From positions 2,542,001 through 2,606,000 of the forward strand of contig JAKLTH010000283.1 in the NCBI GenBank assembly GCA_025175895.1: a stretch of 64,000 bases of DNA. The letters run 5' to 3'. The notes under the pieces are model-generated. The model was given only the letters and a program-made list of their open reading frames with translations, ran no database searches and was not told where the DNA came from. The DNA is from Wurfbainia villosa (Eukaryota > Streptophyta > Magnoliopsida > Zingiberales > Zingiberaceae). The translations under genes were made by a program, and so were the position numbers. This document shows positions 12,901-25,006 of this stretch, one piece after another (the first letter of the stretch is position 1; each line of letters starts with the position of its first letter).

Positions 12901-15900
12901 TATAAACAAGATTGATAACCCTAAACCAGAAGTACATTATGGATTGTCTCTCCGGTCTTTTCTTAGAATGAAATGGTCTTCTACGAGTGTAGTGGTGGTG
13001 CTCAGTTAACTGAAGCATGCGTGGATTGGTGTCAAGTACTGATGTCGGTTACTTGCCCAAGCTGGGAGGGGTCATCATTAAAGATGCAACAACACACAAC
13101 AGTCAGCATCAACCAGATCTTGGTGGCATGAAGCAGTTGTCCTCTTGTCTTGGTGATTGAGAGGGCTGTTGAACTTGAGCTCGCTCCTATGCTTTGAAGT
13201 GGGTTACATGTGGAGATAGATGGTGGACATAATTTGTTGTGCAAGCAAGACCTAAAGGAGTGGGAACTAGATACAGATTTAGGAATGTGAAGCTATGTGG
13301 TTTGACATAGATGTTGTTGATGAGAATTTGGCGATGGGATTATGGACGAAGTGGTGGTGAAGATTCGAACATGGTGGATGGGTGGATGACAAAGTATCAA
13401 TATCAAATCAAGAATTCTGCTTTGATACTGATTGGTGCAACACCAAATCAAACAATTATATCATATAGAAGATTGAGGTGAAATTGATAAAGCAAAGAAG
13501 AATTAACTATCTTAGAAGAAATCTCTCATGGAGATTATTAAAGGCAATGTTATTAATTTGAAAGCTGATTATTACATGGAGACACTAAGGAGGTGTTTGG
13601 TTCGTAGAGAATTTTCTGTTTTCTGGTTTCATTTTCTTTTTTTTCAGAAAACAGAAAACGAGTTTTTTTTATTTTCCAGTTTTCCAGAAAATGTTCTTTT
13701 ATTTTTTGGAAAACGAAAATGGAAACAGAAAACGATTATTTCTTGTTTTCTAGTTTTCCAGAAAACGCTCCTTTATTTTCTGAAAAATGGAGATGGAAAA
13801 CGCGCTTGTTTTCACAGAAAATGAAAATGGAAAATGGAGATGAAAATGCTTACCAAACGCCCCCTAAATTTTTATAGACTCAAAATCTCTAGTACCAAGT
13901 TAAAAGATAGTTGAAGAATTTATATTGAATTAAATGATACCAAACTTTTGCCGCTTATAATAGATAATTACCCAAATCAATTACAAGTTCAAAAATTCAA
14001 AATTCATTTCTTGTTTTCATCAGATAGACGCTTCTTGAAAGCCCAGAGATTTTTGGAATCACTAGTGTTATCGATAAGTTAGTTCTTGTTTTGGCTAAAC
14101 TTTGGACTTGCCTGAGAATGTTGTCAATTAACATTTTTACAGATTTTAACTAAAGATGAACTCTGTTTTGCATGCCTAATATATAGCAAATTGTCCTGGA
14201 TATATTGTCAATGCTTTCGTCTGTCTTTAATATGACTTGCTGTGCAATGGTTTTAGATAACCATGCAAAATGACTGCCTCTCTATCATTACATAAAAGGA
14301 TGGTGTTGGTACTAATGCCATCATATATTCCTAACATATTGGCATGAGAAACCTATATCCAATACCGATATCTCACTGCATATGTTAATGATATATTAAA
14401 CAAAATTTCACCAATGACCATTGTGATCATATGATGATCCCTAGACAGTTGATTCTATCACTTAATCTCTACCAAACATCATGTATCTCTGTTTAGCTGG
14501 AGATAACTATTCTGATTGCCTCTGTATCCTATACCCAATTCTTAAATGTTCTTTCAATGCATCTGTAGTGAGGCTCATGGAAGGAATGCCAATAGAGTTA
14601 TTCTTTATGAGGATGCAGCAAAGAAACAGCTTCAAGAATTTATTGCTTCCCTCCGTGGATGTGAAGCAATGATCCAAGCCTGTTCTTCTCTGTACAGTAT
14701 ACTTACCATGACAGAATCTACTTTGCTTCATCATTTATTGACTCCAGGTATGTCTTTTAATGTTTGAAATCTTTTCTTGTTGAAATTTCATGCTTCAAAT
14801 CTAAATGGCTTTGCAGGGAAAGGCATACCTGACATGTCTTCAGTGATAGAGTATTTCAAGGATGCTTTTGATTGGTCAGACGCTAACAGTTCTGGGCGTG
14901 TTATTCCTCATGCTGGAGGTGATTGTGAGTATGATACTGCTTTTCAGAGGATGAAGGAAATTGAATCTAACTTGGTCAAATATTTGAAGGAACAACGTAA
15001 GATACTGGGAAATTCAGAGGTATATTCTCCTACATTGATCTGGTTGCTCTTTTTTGAGCATTAATGCATTTGTATCTTTCTTAAATGATTACACTATAAT
15101 TTCTTATAGATAAATTATGTCACAATTGGGAAAGATTCATACCTTCTTGAGGTACCTGAGAGTTTAAGAGGAGCTATTCCAATGGAATATGAGTTGCAGT
15201 CATCAAAAAAGGTACATCAATTTTTTTTTATCTTCAACTAGTGATATAACCAACAAGATATGTCGTTCAAACTTTGTAGAACTTTGACTTTTTCCTGCTG
15301 TTACTCAAATTTAATTAACTTTATCTTGAAACATGAACTAATCAGATGCTGTAGTGGGAAATTTTTTCTATTTATACCTTCATATTGTCTCTTGCTCTAG
15401 TAGAGTGATTCTGTTGAAAACTTGCCTCCTGACATGTTTTTCGTTTATGAGGTTCGTTTATCAAAAATCTTGTTGCGTTGAAACATGAGTTTGCTACAAT
15501 CAATAAATATACCTGACTACTTGTTTTGGTAGATGATTGACTTGTTGCATTGAAACATGAGTTTGCTCTTGTTGCATGATTGTTTTGGTATGAATATCTT
15601 GTCCCCAAAGTTTGTTTAGTAATGATTTGAAGTGCCTCACGTAAATTGTTGTTCATATTAGTTCTACATTGCTACTTATAAGATGCTGAGGCTACTAATG
15701 CTATAATCATTCTTAAGAAACTGAATCAAAAGGACATTTTGGTTAGAAAAATCACACAAAGATCTTTGTGCTTTTGGTTTCTGCCACTAAGCCATCTATT
15801 GTATTATTGGCCCATCCCTGAGTCTTGTTTTTGTAGGCAATCCCACCTAATGTGCATATTGTTTTACTGGCACAACCAAGATTTAAAGAATGCCCAATTT

Positions 15901-18900
15901 AAACCTCCATGGTGATTTAGGGTATTGTATCTGTTTTCTTAAAGATTCTGTTGGAATATTCATATAAGCTATCAATTTATTTCCATGAAGAAACTAACTA
16001 GGTTTTGAATAATTTTGTCCTCTATGCATAGGGGTATTCCCGGTATTGGACACCAAAAATAAAAAATTTGTTAACAGAACTCTCTCAAGCTGAGGCAGAG
16101 AAAGAGTCGAAACTTAAAGGCATTCTCCAGAGGTTAATAGGACAATTTAGTGAACATCATACCAAATGGAGGCAGTTCGTATCTGTAACAGCAGGTGTTT
16201 GTATGCCTCTATTGGTTTGCCCGTGCTTTGTGCTTTTTTATATAAAACTCATATGAATGCACAACATCTTTCTGCTGACAAGATACTCATCTGCCATCAT
16301 ATAGTTTACAATTAGTTATATTTTCTTACATCTGCATGCTGCCAAGATAGTGAATTGCCTTGCATTCATAAATCGTTGCCGTACTGGATGGTTCTCTAGT
16401 AGTTATGTATTTTGTATTGCACTTGGAGCAGTTTATATTGTTTTGAAGTCTCGATATAATGTGATTTTTGTTGGATTTTCTATAGCTCTTTCTAAACCTT
16501 ATTTGGTGTAGTAATTTGTTCAATCATTTGATCTTTCTATGAGATAATGAATTGTTGAAGCCTTCTATGAAGCATCAACTCCAGAAAATTGTTGGTGAAC
16601 CCCCATGAACCTTGATCTCTTCTCTTCAAGCACAATCTCATCCCCTATCCTACATTGTCCGAATTCCAATGCCACCTCATTTGTTTTCCCTCTGCGAACT
16701 CATCCCACTTCCCCTGTTGTCCCTCAGTTCTGATCTACCCTCTTCTATGATGCAGTGGAGCCTCAAGACCACCTTCCCATGTTATCTCCTTCCTTCGACT
16801 CATCTCACCCCGCAAATGGTGAATAAAGGGGATCACCTACAACAGTTTCCTCGTTGTGAAGTGCTGCTTCTTGTGTGTCATCTAACAGGCAATATAATCT
16901 CAGTAGAGCTGCTTGAGGAGTTGCAATGAGCCACTCTAACATCTCCAGGGCATTCAGTTGTTTTGCCTGTGGATATGCCTCTGATAGCAATTTTAGGAAC
17001 TATAGAAAAGAATTTCATGGGCAAGGTTAATTTGCCTTTTCTTAGAGAGGATAACATCAATCTTCTGGAAAGGAGAAGAGGGATAAAGGAAGATAACATT
17101 TTTTGGATTTAATTTGTTTGATTTCACTATTGATGCAAGCATTATAAATAGCCACTCATAAACTATATATGATTTGAGCTGATAGAGCTCTTTGTTCCAC
17201 GCCTGCATGGGTCAATTTTCATAACGATGCTCCAATGTCCATCCAATGGTCTACCTGGCCCTGCTGTCTCAACATCAGTTTGTATTGACAAGCCAGTGGT
17301 ACAGTATGTGTTCCTCATTTTGGGTGGCACAAACAAGATTTCAATCTGAGCTAATGTCACGTCTCTGTGTTCATTATTATAGAGCATCCTCATTTTAAAG
17401 TTAGAAATTGATAAACAGATTAAGAAAGCAAGGAATAATCGTTTCTGCAGTTTATTTTCTCTATTTGTTAACTAACAATGCTGTTCACATGGGCAGAGAT
17501 AGATGTTTTAATTAGTTTGGCAATTGCAAGCAACTATTATGAGGGACCAACTTGTCGGCCCATCATCAGAGAATCTTGTCTTGAAAATGAACCATATTTG
17601 TCTGCTAGAGGTCTTGGACATCCTGTTCTTCGAAGCAATGGCTCAGGAATGGGTTCTTTTGTTCCAAATGATGTAAGAATCGGCGGCATTGTAGACCCTA
17701 GATTTATCCTTCTCACAGGTCCAAATATGGGTGGCAAATCAACTCTTCTTCGCCAAGTTTGTTTAGCTGTAGTTTTGGCCCAGGTAAGATTCTCTTACTC
17801 TTCTTCTTCGCCTAGTCCTTCTACTCTCTCCATTTCCAATTCGATCACATCCAGTCATTTCCCCAGCTAGGGGCAGATGTTCCTGCGGAAAGTTTTCAGC
17901 TCTCACCTGTTGACCGCATCTTTGTACGTATGGGTGCTAGAGATAATATTATGGCTGGGCAAAGTACATTTTTAACAGAGCTTTCGGAGACCGCCGGCAT
18001 ATTGGTGAGATTGTCTAGAAAAATCTTGGATATATTGACATTATTCTTAATGATTTATAATTTAGACTATGGAAGTGCTTCTTTTGACTTTACCTATACG
18101 CTCATATATCTTTGTTGCAGTCTTATGCTACTCAAAATTCTCTCGTAGCACTAGACGAGCTTGGGAGGGGTACGTCAACTTCCGACGGGCAAGCCATTGC
18201 GTGAGTGCCACTTCTATTTAAGTTCTTTTTCTTACTCTGTTGATAGAAATTTCCTTGTGAATGAACATATCGCCTGTTGGCACATCGCATGACTATGCCA
18301 TGGCACCGACATGTTCCAGACAACACCATCAATGTTTTCCCTCGAACACTATGCGACACTGACCATCAAGCTGCGAAATAGTTTGTGGGCATCTTCCTAA
18401 ACTTAGCCCTTAGTCACATTTTCTTATGATCTGTATTTAATTTGCAGGGCATCGGTTCTCGAGTATCTTGTCAATGCAGTGCAATGTCGTGGATTGTTTT
18501 CTACTCATTATCACCGAATGACGCTAGAATATCAGAAGTCTACTAAGGTAAACCGACCAATTGTTTATCGTTTCGTCGACAGCTTTTGAGTCATGTTATA
18601 TGCATGTAGGTTTCAATATGCCATATGGCTTGCCAAGTCGGCATAGTCGAAGGTGTGGAAGAAGTTACTTTTCTTTACAAGTTAACGCCCGGTTCATGCC
18701 CCAAGAGTTACGGTGTTAATGTCGCTCGATTAGCCGGTAAATTCTCCATCTAGGTGCCTCCATTTTCACTGTCTATAGCTAGGTAGAAGGATGAGCTAAC
18801 TTCCTATTTCAGAATTGCTTCCTCATCTGATAATGTTTTCCAATCCAGGATTACCATTGTCAGTGCTTCGAAAGGCCGCCGAGAAGTCTATCGATTTCGA

Positions 18901-19090
18901 GAACAATAATCAGAAGGGTCATCATACAATGGAGTGGGCGATTTTAGTCGAGAAGCCAAGCGAGGAAACGACTCTTATCGAAAAGTTACTCTCTACGGTA
19001 GAAGCCTGGCGCCGAGATTCTCAAGCTGTAAACTTGAGCCTACTCAGTAATATCCAACAAAGAGCAAGGTCACTAGTGCCGTGCACATAA
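6963..19090 (+). CDS. MSH6: DNA mismatch repair protein MSH6, complete, 21 exons
   Basis: MutS homologue that pairs with MSH2 (MutS-alpha) in the nucleus to bind base mismatches and small loops. Exons: 6963-7746, 7945-8041, 9143-9245, 9323-9376, 9486-9560, 10213-10281, 10402-10485, 10685-10882, 11017-11543, 11617-11746, 12287-12378, 14569-14747, 14817-15019, 15110-15211, 16032-16194, 17497-17783, 17867-18004, 18121-18200, 18448-18547, 18610-18736, 18849-19090. These sum to 3834 nt (1277 aa), and every phase closes. Visible in order: an N-terminal PIP box QSQITAFF (residues 17-24); a Tudor-like domain (about 80-131); an acidic Ser-rich linker; the mispair-contact segment GKFYELFE with Phe350-x-Glu352; lever and clamp regions; Walker A GPNMGGKS (about 1028-1035); Walker B LDELGRGT (Asp1107-Glu1108); and STHYHR. 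Length is close to Arabidopsis MSH6. The start is the first ATG that gives the conserved SGRSPLV N-terminus. I see no break or missing catalytic residue. Confidence 0.95.
9985..10055 (-). mobile_element. Short 3'-end fragment of an RTE-type LINE in MSH6 intron 5
   Basis: AACAACAATAACAATTACTACC is followed by a block with CTTATCTCACTAGATGAGG and TCGGCTTTG. This matches the 3' end (complement) of the two longer LINE fragments at 26.7 and 28.5 kb. Only about 70 bp remain. Confidence 0.55.
13586..13867. mobile_element. Tourist-like (PIF/Harbinger) MITE in MSH6 intron 11
   Basis: The element spans 13589-13864 (276 bp). It begins GGAGGTGTTTGGTT and ends ACCAAACGCCCCC, imperfect terminal inverted repeats. 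It is flanked by TAA at 13586-13588 and 13865-13867, the 3-bp duplication typical of Tourist/Harbinger. The body is built of repeated GAAAAC/GTTTTC motifs. Confidence 0.75.
15470..15567. repeat. Local duplication in MSH6 intron 14
   Basis: A 27-bp string beginning CTTGTTGCGTTGAAACATG occurs at 15470-15496 and again, with one change, at 15541-15567. The period is 71 bp. Confidence 0.7.
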
Positions 19091-19394
19091 TATCGAAACT
19101 TTGATTTGAGAAAAGTTTAGAAACTAGGTCGAATGTCTTTTCCAGATTCCGATACATGGCCTTATTTTGAGTTCCCAGAGGTTTTGTGAATTCTCTGACA
19201 CGGTTCTTGTTCATAGTGGAAGCTTCATTGACCTCAATTGAAGGTCATCAAGAGTGATCTCAGTTCAATGCATGTTTATTTTGTGAGGTAGAAGCTGTTG
19301 CAATAATTGTATTCCAGAGGCAGGGAAGGAAAGGATGTCTCAATTTATCTATCGAGTGACTTGAATTAATTATTTCGAACTGTTTTTAAGGACT

Positions 19395-19630
19395 GAGCTA
19401 AGCCGTTGAAGTTGAGTGGTTGAGTCATCGAGTGTTGAGTGGTTGAGTCGTTGAATGTCGAGTTGATGAGTTTGAGTATTGAATGGTTGAGTCGGTGAAT
19501 TCGAATGTTGAATGGCTAGTCGTCAAGTGATCAAGTTGTCGAGTCGATGAGTTTGAGTGTCGAATGGTTAAGTTATTGAAGTTGAGTATTGAGTTATTGA
19601 TTGTCGAGTTGCTTGAATATTGAGAAGTTG
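19395..19630. repeat. Degenerate minisatellite of GTTGAGTC-type units
   Basis: Downstream of MSH6, about 235 bp consist of imperfect repeats of GAGTGGTTGAGTCGTTGA and GTCGAGTTGATGAGTTTGAG. The period is irregular, about 8 to 45 bp. There is no coding potential. Confidence 0.65.
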
Positions 19631-20149
19631 AGATATACGTTCAATGTAGATTTTTAAAAATAAATTTATTCTATTTTTGAGGTGTTTTGAGGTTTAGTTC
19701 AAAATACAATGGCAAAATTGTAGTTTATATCAAGTATTGATAATTGCGACGAATTGAAATGCATCTTAAGGATTTTTACTGATCATATTAATATATCTAT
19801 TATTTATTATCATTGAATAAAATAATTTGGATGGTAAAATATTCATTTGTTTGGATAAATTTTATCCTAATTAGTTTGATATTCGATATTGTGTTGGTAT
19901 ACGAGTCATTTGAATTAAATACAATCCGAAAGAAAACTCCTCATATATTTATTTAGAATATATATATTTGTGATACAAAATAAATCATTAAGTCTTGAAA
20001 CTTTCGATATAAAACTAAAATTTCAATATATAATGAAATCTCTTTCATTCGTTTCATCTCTTTTTTTATTCACATTTTCAATCGAAGTCGTGTGCTAAAT
20101 TTAGTCGATTTCTTTAGCAATGGATCGAAACACCTATCTTTTTTTTTTT

Positions 20150-20535
20150 ATTGGTATTAAAGTATCCGAATTTTTGATTTGATTAATATCTAAGAATGAT
20201 CGGTCTTATCCTATGGATATTCGAAACGTTTCACCAATAACTGAACTAAGTAAAATTTAAGTTCAAGTATCATCATCGATCATTAAGAATAAATTAAGAA
20301 AGTACTTGTACCTTTTTTACGGTTCAACCTAGATTTTATAATCATATTATTTCTGAATGACGATCTAATGTCGAAGTTGTACTTCATTCATCGGATAAAT
20401 TCTTGAGTCCCGGACCATCTGAATGATTTTTTTTTAAATTTACCGTCGAATAATATCACAATAGAAGATCGAACTACGTTCTTCTATAAAATATCTTTCT
20501 ATTTTTACCGCTGCTTAGTATCCCTACAACACATA
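20150..20535 (-). mobile_element. Dispersed repeat family F2, copy 1 (LINE/SINE-like)
   Basis: On the minus strand this aligns over its full length with 45797-46193 on the plus strand. Shared landmarks include TAGTTCGATC, GGGACTCA, TTGGATCGTCGTTCAG, TTGAACCGTAAAAAA and an A-rich end. The A-rich 3' end suggests a retroposed element. No reverse-transcriptase frame is visible. Confidence 0.65.
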
Positions 20536-20784
20536 CCCTATTCTACGTAGACCTTTCGGTGATATTATGTTTGCCGACACACCGGTTGATCTCGCAATTA
20601 TCACAGGATAGTTGGAACTTGATGATCAATAGATCTTGTGACATGTCCATCTAAAGTTTAAAATTAATTTGCATATTTTTTTCTTCTAATTTTTTTATTG
20701 ATCGAGTCGTTATTGTTGTTATTGTTTTTATTTATGGAAAGTAATTCAGTATTTTCATCCTATGCAAAAGTTAGAATCCATCAA

Positions 20785-20990
20785 TTTAATGATTTCTATC
20801 GATCTGTTCTACGATTATTATGAGGGAGATAAATCACAGAAAGTTCTATGGATTTTGATATTATAGTCAAAATATGTGAGGGACATCTGAATTCAAAAAA
20901 GAATTTTAATTTTTTTCGAAATTGATCTTTATCTTATTCGTAAATTTTATTATGTCTTAATCACTATGTCATCTACGTGAAAACAAGTAT
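20785..20990 (+). repeat. Dispersed repeat family F1, copy 2
   Basis: Contains GAGGGAGATAAATCACAG, then GTGAGGGACATCTGAATTC, TTTTTTCGAAATTGATC and TGTCTTAATCACTATGTCAT. The same order of blocks is found at 32275-32475 and 48660-48870. Confidence 0.7.
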
Positions 20991-21124
20991 TTTCATCACC
21001 AAGCTAAGAGCACCAAAATATATTTTCTATATAGTTCATCAACTATCGATAGAAAACATTTTCTCTACATTTTTATTCGGTTCATCTCAGCCAAGCCGGC
21101 AAGGTGACCTCAATCCAAGAAGGT

Positions 21125-21276
21125 TAAGCCACGTGTCGGAACTGAATCTATGACCGGCCGACCAAAATCTAGTCCTTCACCTTTAGATACTCTAAAACTA
21201 AATTCTGTGTTTTAAAATCATATAATAATTTGTTTTTCTAAGAATTTCTTGTTCGTATAAAATCTTGTGATCTCCC
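21125..21276 (+). promoter_or_regulatory. Promoter region of the GH18 gene: G-box/ABRE and TATA box
   Basis: CCACGTGTCGG near 21129-21139 matches an ACGT-core G-box/ABRE. A TATA-like CGTATAAAATC lies near 21253-21263, about 70 bases before the chosen ATG. A short ATG frame at 21277 (13 codons, different frame) may or may not be within the transcript. Function is inferred from position only. Confidence 0.45.
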
Positions 21277-21328
21277 ATGGCGATCCTTGCAATTCGATCG
21301 AGCTGCAGGGGAAAATAAGAAACCGGCC

Positions 21329-22900
21329 ATGGATTCCATAAAGAGCACTGCTTTCTTCCTCTTCCTCTTCTTCTTCCATGGCTCCTTCGCTGGATCTCCT
21401 CCCTCCTCGGCCGCCGTCAGAGCCGGGTACTGGCCGGCGTTTGGCTCTGCCGTGTCGCCTCCGTCGGACGCCGCCCTCTGCCTATTTACTCACGTCTACT
21501 ACGCCTTCGTCCAAGTCGACCCCGCCACCGGCAGCATCGCCCTCACCGCCAACGACTCCCTCGCGCTGCCGCTCTTCGCCGCCGCCGCCCACGCCCATGT
21601 TGACCCTGTCAAGGTTATCCTCTCCATCGGCGGCGCCGGCGACGTCCCCACCGCCAACTTCGCCCGGATCGCCGCGAATGCCTCCTCCCGCTCCGCGTTC
21701 GCAGCCTCCGCCGTCGCGGTGGCGCGGGAGTACGGCCTCGACGGCCTCGATATCGACTGGGAGTACCCGCAGAGTCGCCAGGAGATGTCCGACTACGTCG
21801 CTCTGTTTTCCGAGTTGCGGCGTGCGGCCGCGGCGGCCGGGAGGTGCCTCCTCCTCACGGCGGCGGTGCATTACTCTGCCACGGTCTCGGGTACGATAGC
21901 GGCGTACACTGTTCCTTACCCGGCTGCAGAAATGGCGGCGGAGCTCGACTGGCTCAATGTCATGGCCTACGACCTCCACGGCTCGTGGGACGCAACGGCC
22001 ACCGGCGCTCACGCGGGGCTCTACGACGCGAGGAGCGACTTGAGCGCGAGCTACGGGCTGTCCACGTGGCTAGCCACGGGAATTCCGGCGGAAAAACTGG
22101 TGATGGGCTTTCCGCTCTACGGTAGGACCTACAACCTGATGGACGGAGACGAGCACGGGATCGGCGCGCCGGCGAGGGGCGTGGGGCCTGGGGACGCCGG
22201 AGTGCTGACGTTGTCGGAAGTGGGCGAGTTCAACAGTAAGAACGGGGCGACGGTGGTGCACGACGAGGCGAGAGTGGCGACGTACTCGTTCGCCGGCGAG
22301 ACGTGGATCAGCTACGACGATTCGTGGTCGGCGACGAGGAAGGTGGAGTACGCGCGGGGGATTGGACTCGGCGGGTACTTCTTGTGGGCCATCGGGTTCG
22401 ACGAGGATCGGATCATCTCCAGAGCAGGTACGCCAACGGGTAGCTCAATCTATTCTTAATTAAATAAATAATAATTTTTATGATTAATTTCACTATAAAT
22501 ATTAAATAATTTAATTTTGATAAAAGTAGCAGAAATAACTAAAATTTAATTTAATTTTTATATTCGAATGGCTTTAGTCTATTTTTAAATGCCTTTGAAA
22601 TTTCATTAATTTCAATATACCTTTTAATACTTTATTTTTTATTATATGACAGAAAATACTTAAAATTATATCAACTTAAATTTTCTCTAATACATATCTT
22701 ATAATTTAGAGAATATTTTTAGCCATATCGTTATGAATGATACGAGTGTATAACATCTTTCGCTAGGAGGGCAAATAAAAGAATAGATAAAAGTAGAGGA
22801 AGTAAATTAGAATTTTCTCAAAAATCTATAATTAACTTAATAATAATTCACTTGAAATTGGCATGCAGCTTGGAGCGCATGGGATTATCAGCACAATTAG
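21329..22900 (+). CDS. Secreted GH18 (class V type) chitinase
   Basis: Glycosyl hydrolase family 18 enzyme, expected to cleave chitin or related beta-1,4-GlcNAc polymers in the apoplast or vacuole. Starting at the ATG at 21329, the protein opens with a hydrophobic signal peptide (residues 1-21, ending HGSFAG). It then shows RAGYWPAF (strand 1), KVILSIGGAG (strand 3) and the catalytic motif DGLDIDWEYP (Asp138, Asp141, Asp143, Glu145 as acid), later LNVMAYDLHGSW and YFLWAIGFDED. The likely structure is exon 1 21329-22427, intron 22428-22868, and a tiny exon 2 22869-22900 giving the ending AWSAWDYQHN (376 aa). This ending suits the family better than the unspliced read-through, which adds GTPTGSSIYS and stops at 22459, by coincidence also 376 aa. 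No chitin-binding module is seen. GC-rich codon usage contrasts with the AT-rich flanks, as is common for monocot genes. Confidence 0.88.
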
Positions 22901-23159
22901 GGCTCCATTTCCTCCACGAAGACCTTTAATTTGCGCCACGTGTCATATTTGATGTTGTTTATTTCTATGTTATCAAATAAAAGTAATTAATCCATGGCCA
23001 CGAGCTATTGTATCTGTCATTTCTAATCAATAGGTCAAGCGATGTAGTCATTTGTAATTTATCTTTTTTCATTGTCATCTAAAAATCGAGAATGAAAAAT
23101 AACAAAAACATTTAAAATAGATTTTTTCCTTCTTTTTCTCAAGTATTTTATGGAATAGA

Positions 23160-23825
23160 AATTCCCTATATTTGGTACGAGATAATGTAATCAAACTTAT
23201 AATGTAATCAACCTTGTAATGTAATTAAGTTTGTAATGTAAGGTAATGTATATTATATTATTGTGTTTGGTTAGCGATTGTTGTGTAATTTTTGATTACA
23301 AAAGTGATTATATTCGTTTGTTTGGTGTTCATTATTTGTTATAAGGAATGTAATTCATATTATTGTAAAATAATAAAAATACCTTTATAATTTCATTTGA
23401 AGATAATTAAATTCTTAGTTGATTCCTTGTGCTAGCGGTCGTCGATCTATCGTCAGTCGATCGCCGTCGGTCGTCAATCACTAATCGTCGATCACCGTCC
23501 GCCGGTCGTTGGCCAGTCGTCGGTCGCCGGTCGTCGACCGACCGCCGATCAATCGTCGATCGTCGATCGTCGGCGATCGATCGATCGTCCGATCGATCGG
23601 GCGTCAACCGTCGATCGTCCATTGATCGAGCCGGTATCTGCGATCCGCCGTCGATCGTCGGTCATCGATCAATAAGGATATATTTGTCATGATAAATATT
23701 AAGTTCGTAATGTAATCAAATTATATAGTTTTTTTTTTGTAATTCAGATTACGAATCTTATTTTCTCTTTTATAATCCGATTACATTGTATTATGTTTTT
23801 AAAATTGTGTCAAACAAATTAATTT
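23160..23825. mobile_element. MITE-like element with a GTCGATC-rich core
   Basis: AT-rich arms with repeated GTAATGTAATC/GATTACATTAC motifs and TTTGGT...CAAACA ends flank a GC-rich core at 23430-23665 built from CGTCGATCGTCG units. The core is open on both strands only because the repeat is nearly self-complementary. The arms are loosely inverted. The exact termini and target duplication were not resolved. Confidence 0.5.
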
Positions 23826-24660
23826 ATCCTGTAAAGTTGATTATGGGTTAAGGCGGGGCTAATCCGTGCGTCTAAGCAGTAATATAATCAATAAATCTCC
23901 ATGGAAACACAAATCGAAATTTGCAAATCCAAACTTTTATAAAAAAAAATATCAAATTAATTCGGTTCAATTTCAAATTTAAAATTTAAGAAAACTAGAT
24001 AAATCGAATTAAAAGTCATCGAATCAATTTTAGCAATCAATTAATAATTTTTAATCCACTGATATATTTTAACAATTAGTTTATTGATCAATTCAATTTT
24101 TTAATTAATAAATTCAATAGAATATTTAATGGTCAATATTTGATTATTTGATTGAGAAATCAATAGAATATTTAATGGTCAATTAATTAATTCGATGGCA
24201 CGAACGCAAAATATCAATGAATGATGATAAAAAAAATTAATCATTTTAATTTTCGTTTTTTTATCAAATTTTTTTTTACCGGTTCGATTTTAATTTAACT
24301 AGTTCTATTGATTCAATTATTTATTAATCAATTGCATATTTTTATATGTAATATACAGTAGATAATCTATTGACTAGAATAACATAAATATTATTATTAA
24401 TGGATATGACGATGTGAAATTTAAAATTTTTATCTGAATCCATAAATCCTCTACTATTTTTAGGTAATAAAATACAAACAAATAAAAATATGGAAATAAA
24501 ATATATGAATATTATAAAAGGTAGCATCTAAATTTGCATAAATAATGCTTCCGATTAATTAGGTTAAATTTGGCACAGAAGAACATATATTATTTTAAAA
24601 AAAATTGGAAAAAGAGAATATATTTTTTTAAAAAATCGGCAATTACCCTTGAATTATTAT
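23826..24660. other. Very AT-rich intergenic DNA, no gene seen
   Basis: AT-rich with internal short repeats (for example AGAATATTTAATGGTCAA twice near 24120-24185). No coding frame or named element was recognised. Confidence 0.45.
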
Positions 24661-24664
24661 ACCC

Positions 24665-24745
24665 GTTCGATATAAATAAAGTCCTCATCACCCTTCAAAT
24701 CGGACGGTGGAGGTGCGTTGGGACCCTGCCTTCGTCATCATCAAC
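24665..24745 (+). promoter_or_regulatory. TATA-containing core promoter of the GATA/TIFY gene
   Basis: CGATATAAATAAAG near 24668-24681 is a good TATA box. It lies at the switch from AT-rich intergenic DNA to a GC-rich leader and about 330 bases upstream of the chosen start codon. Confidence 0.45.
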
Positions 24746-24961
24746 ATGATCCCCGGAAGAAGGCATCATCACCAGCATTGCTTCCCGATCACGCGCTTCC
24801 CGTGTGTCGCATCAATCACGCCCCAAATCAGCGGCGGTGATCGCGCGCCGCTCCCTCGCTCGCCGTCGACCGCGAACAGATTAGGGTTGTCCCTCCATCG
24901 CCGTGCCTCGCCGGCCGCCAATCCGCCCGCCACCTTCGCCGCGTCGGACGCTGACCCCTAG
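24746..24961 (+). promoter_or_regulatory. Long upstream ORF (71 codons) in the leader of the GATA/TIFY gene
   Basis: An ATG at 24746 opens a 71-residue frame ending with a stop at 24959-24961, 45 bases before the main ATG at 25007 and in the same frame. The peptide begins MIPGRRHHHQHC and has no recognisable domain. If transcription starts at the TATA box near 24670 and the leader is unspliced, this uORF would reduce main-frame translation. A leader intron could remove it. Confidence 0.4.
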
Positions 24962-25006
24962 GAACTCGTGGTGTACGGGCACGACCCCGGCGCAGGGCGA
25001 GGAGCC

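Noticed and set aside
16590..17110. Possible retroelement or gene fragment in MSH6 intron 15 (C-rich block)
   Set aside because: No recognisable domain in any frame and no repeat partner in the window.
21482..22012. Minus-strand 176-codon frame and plus-strand 173-codon frame over the chitinase
   Set aside because: Alternative frames of the GC-rich GH18 coding sequence with no family similarity.
23407..23692. Arg/Asp/Ser-rich frames on both strands
   Set aside because: Produced by CGTCGATC simple-sequence repeats; no codon-usage or similarity support.
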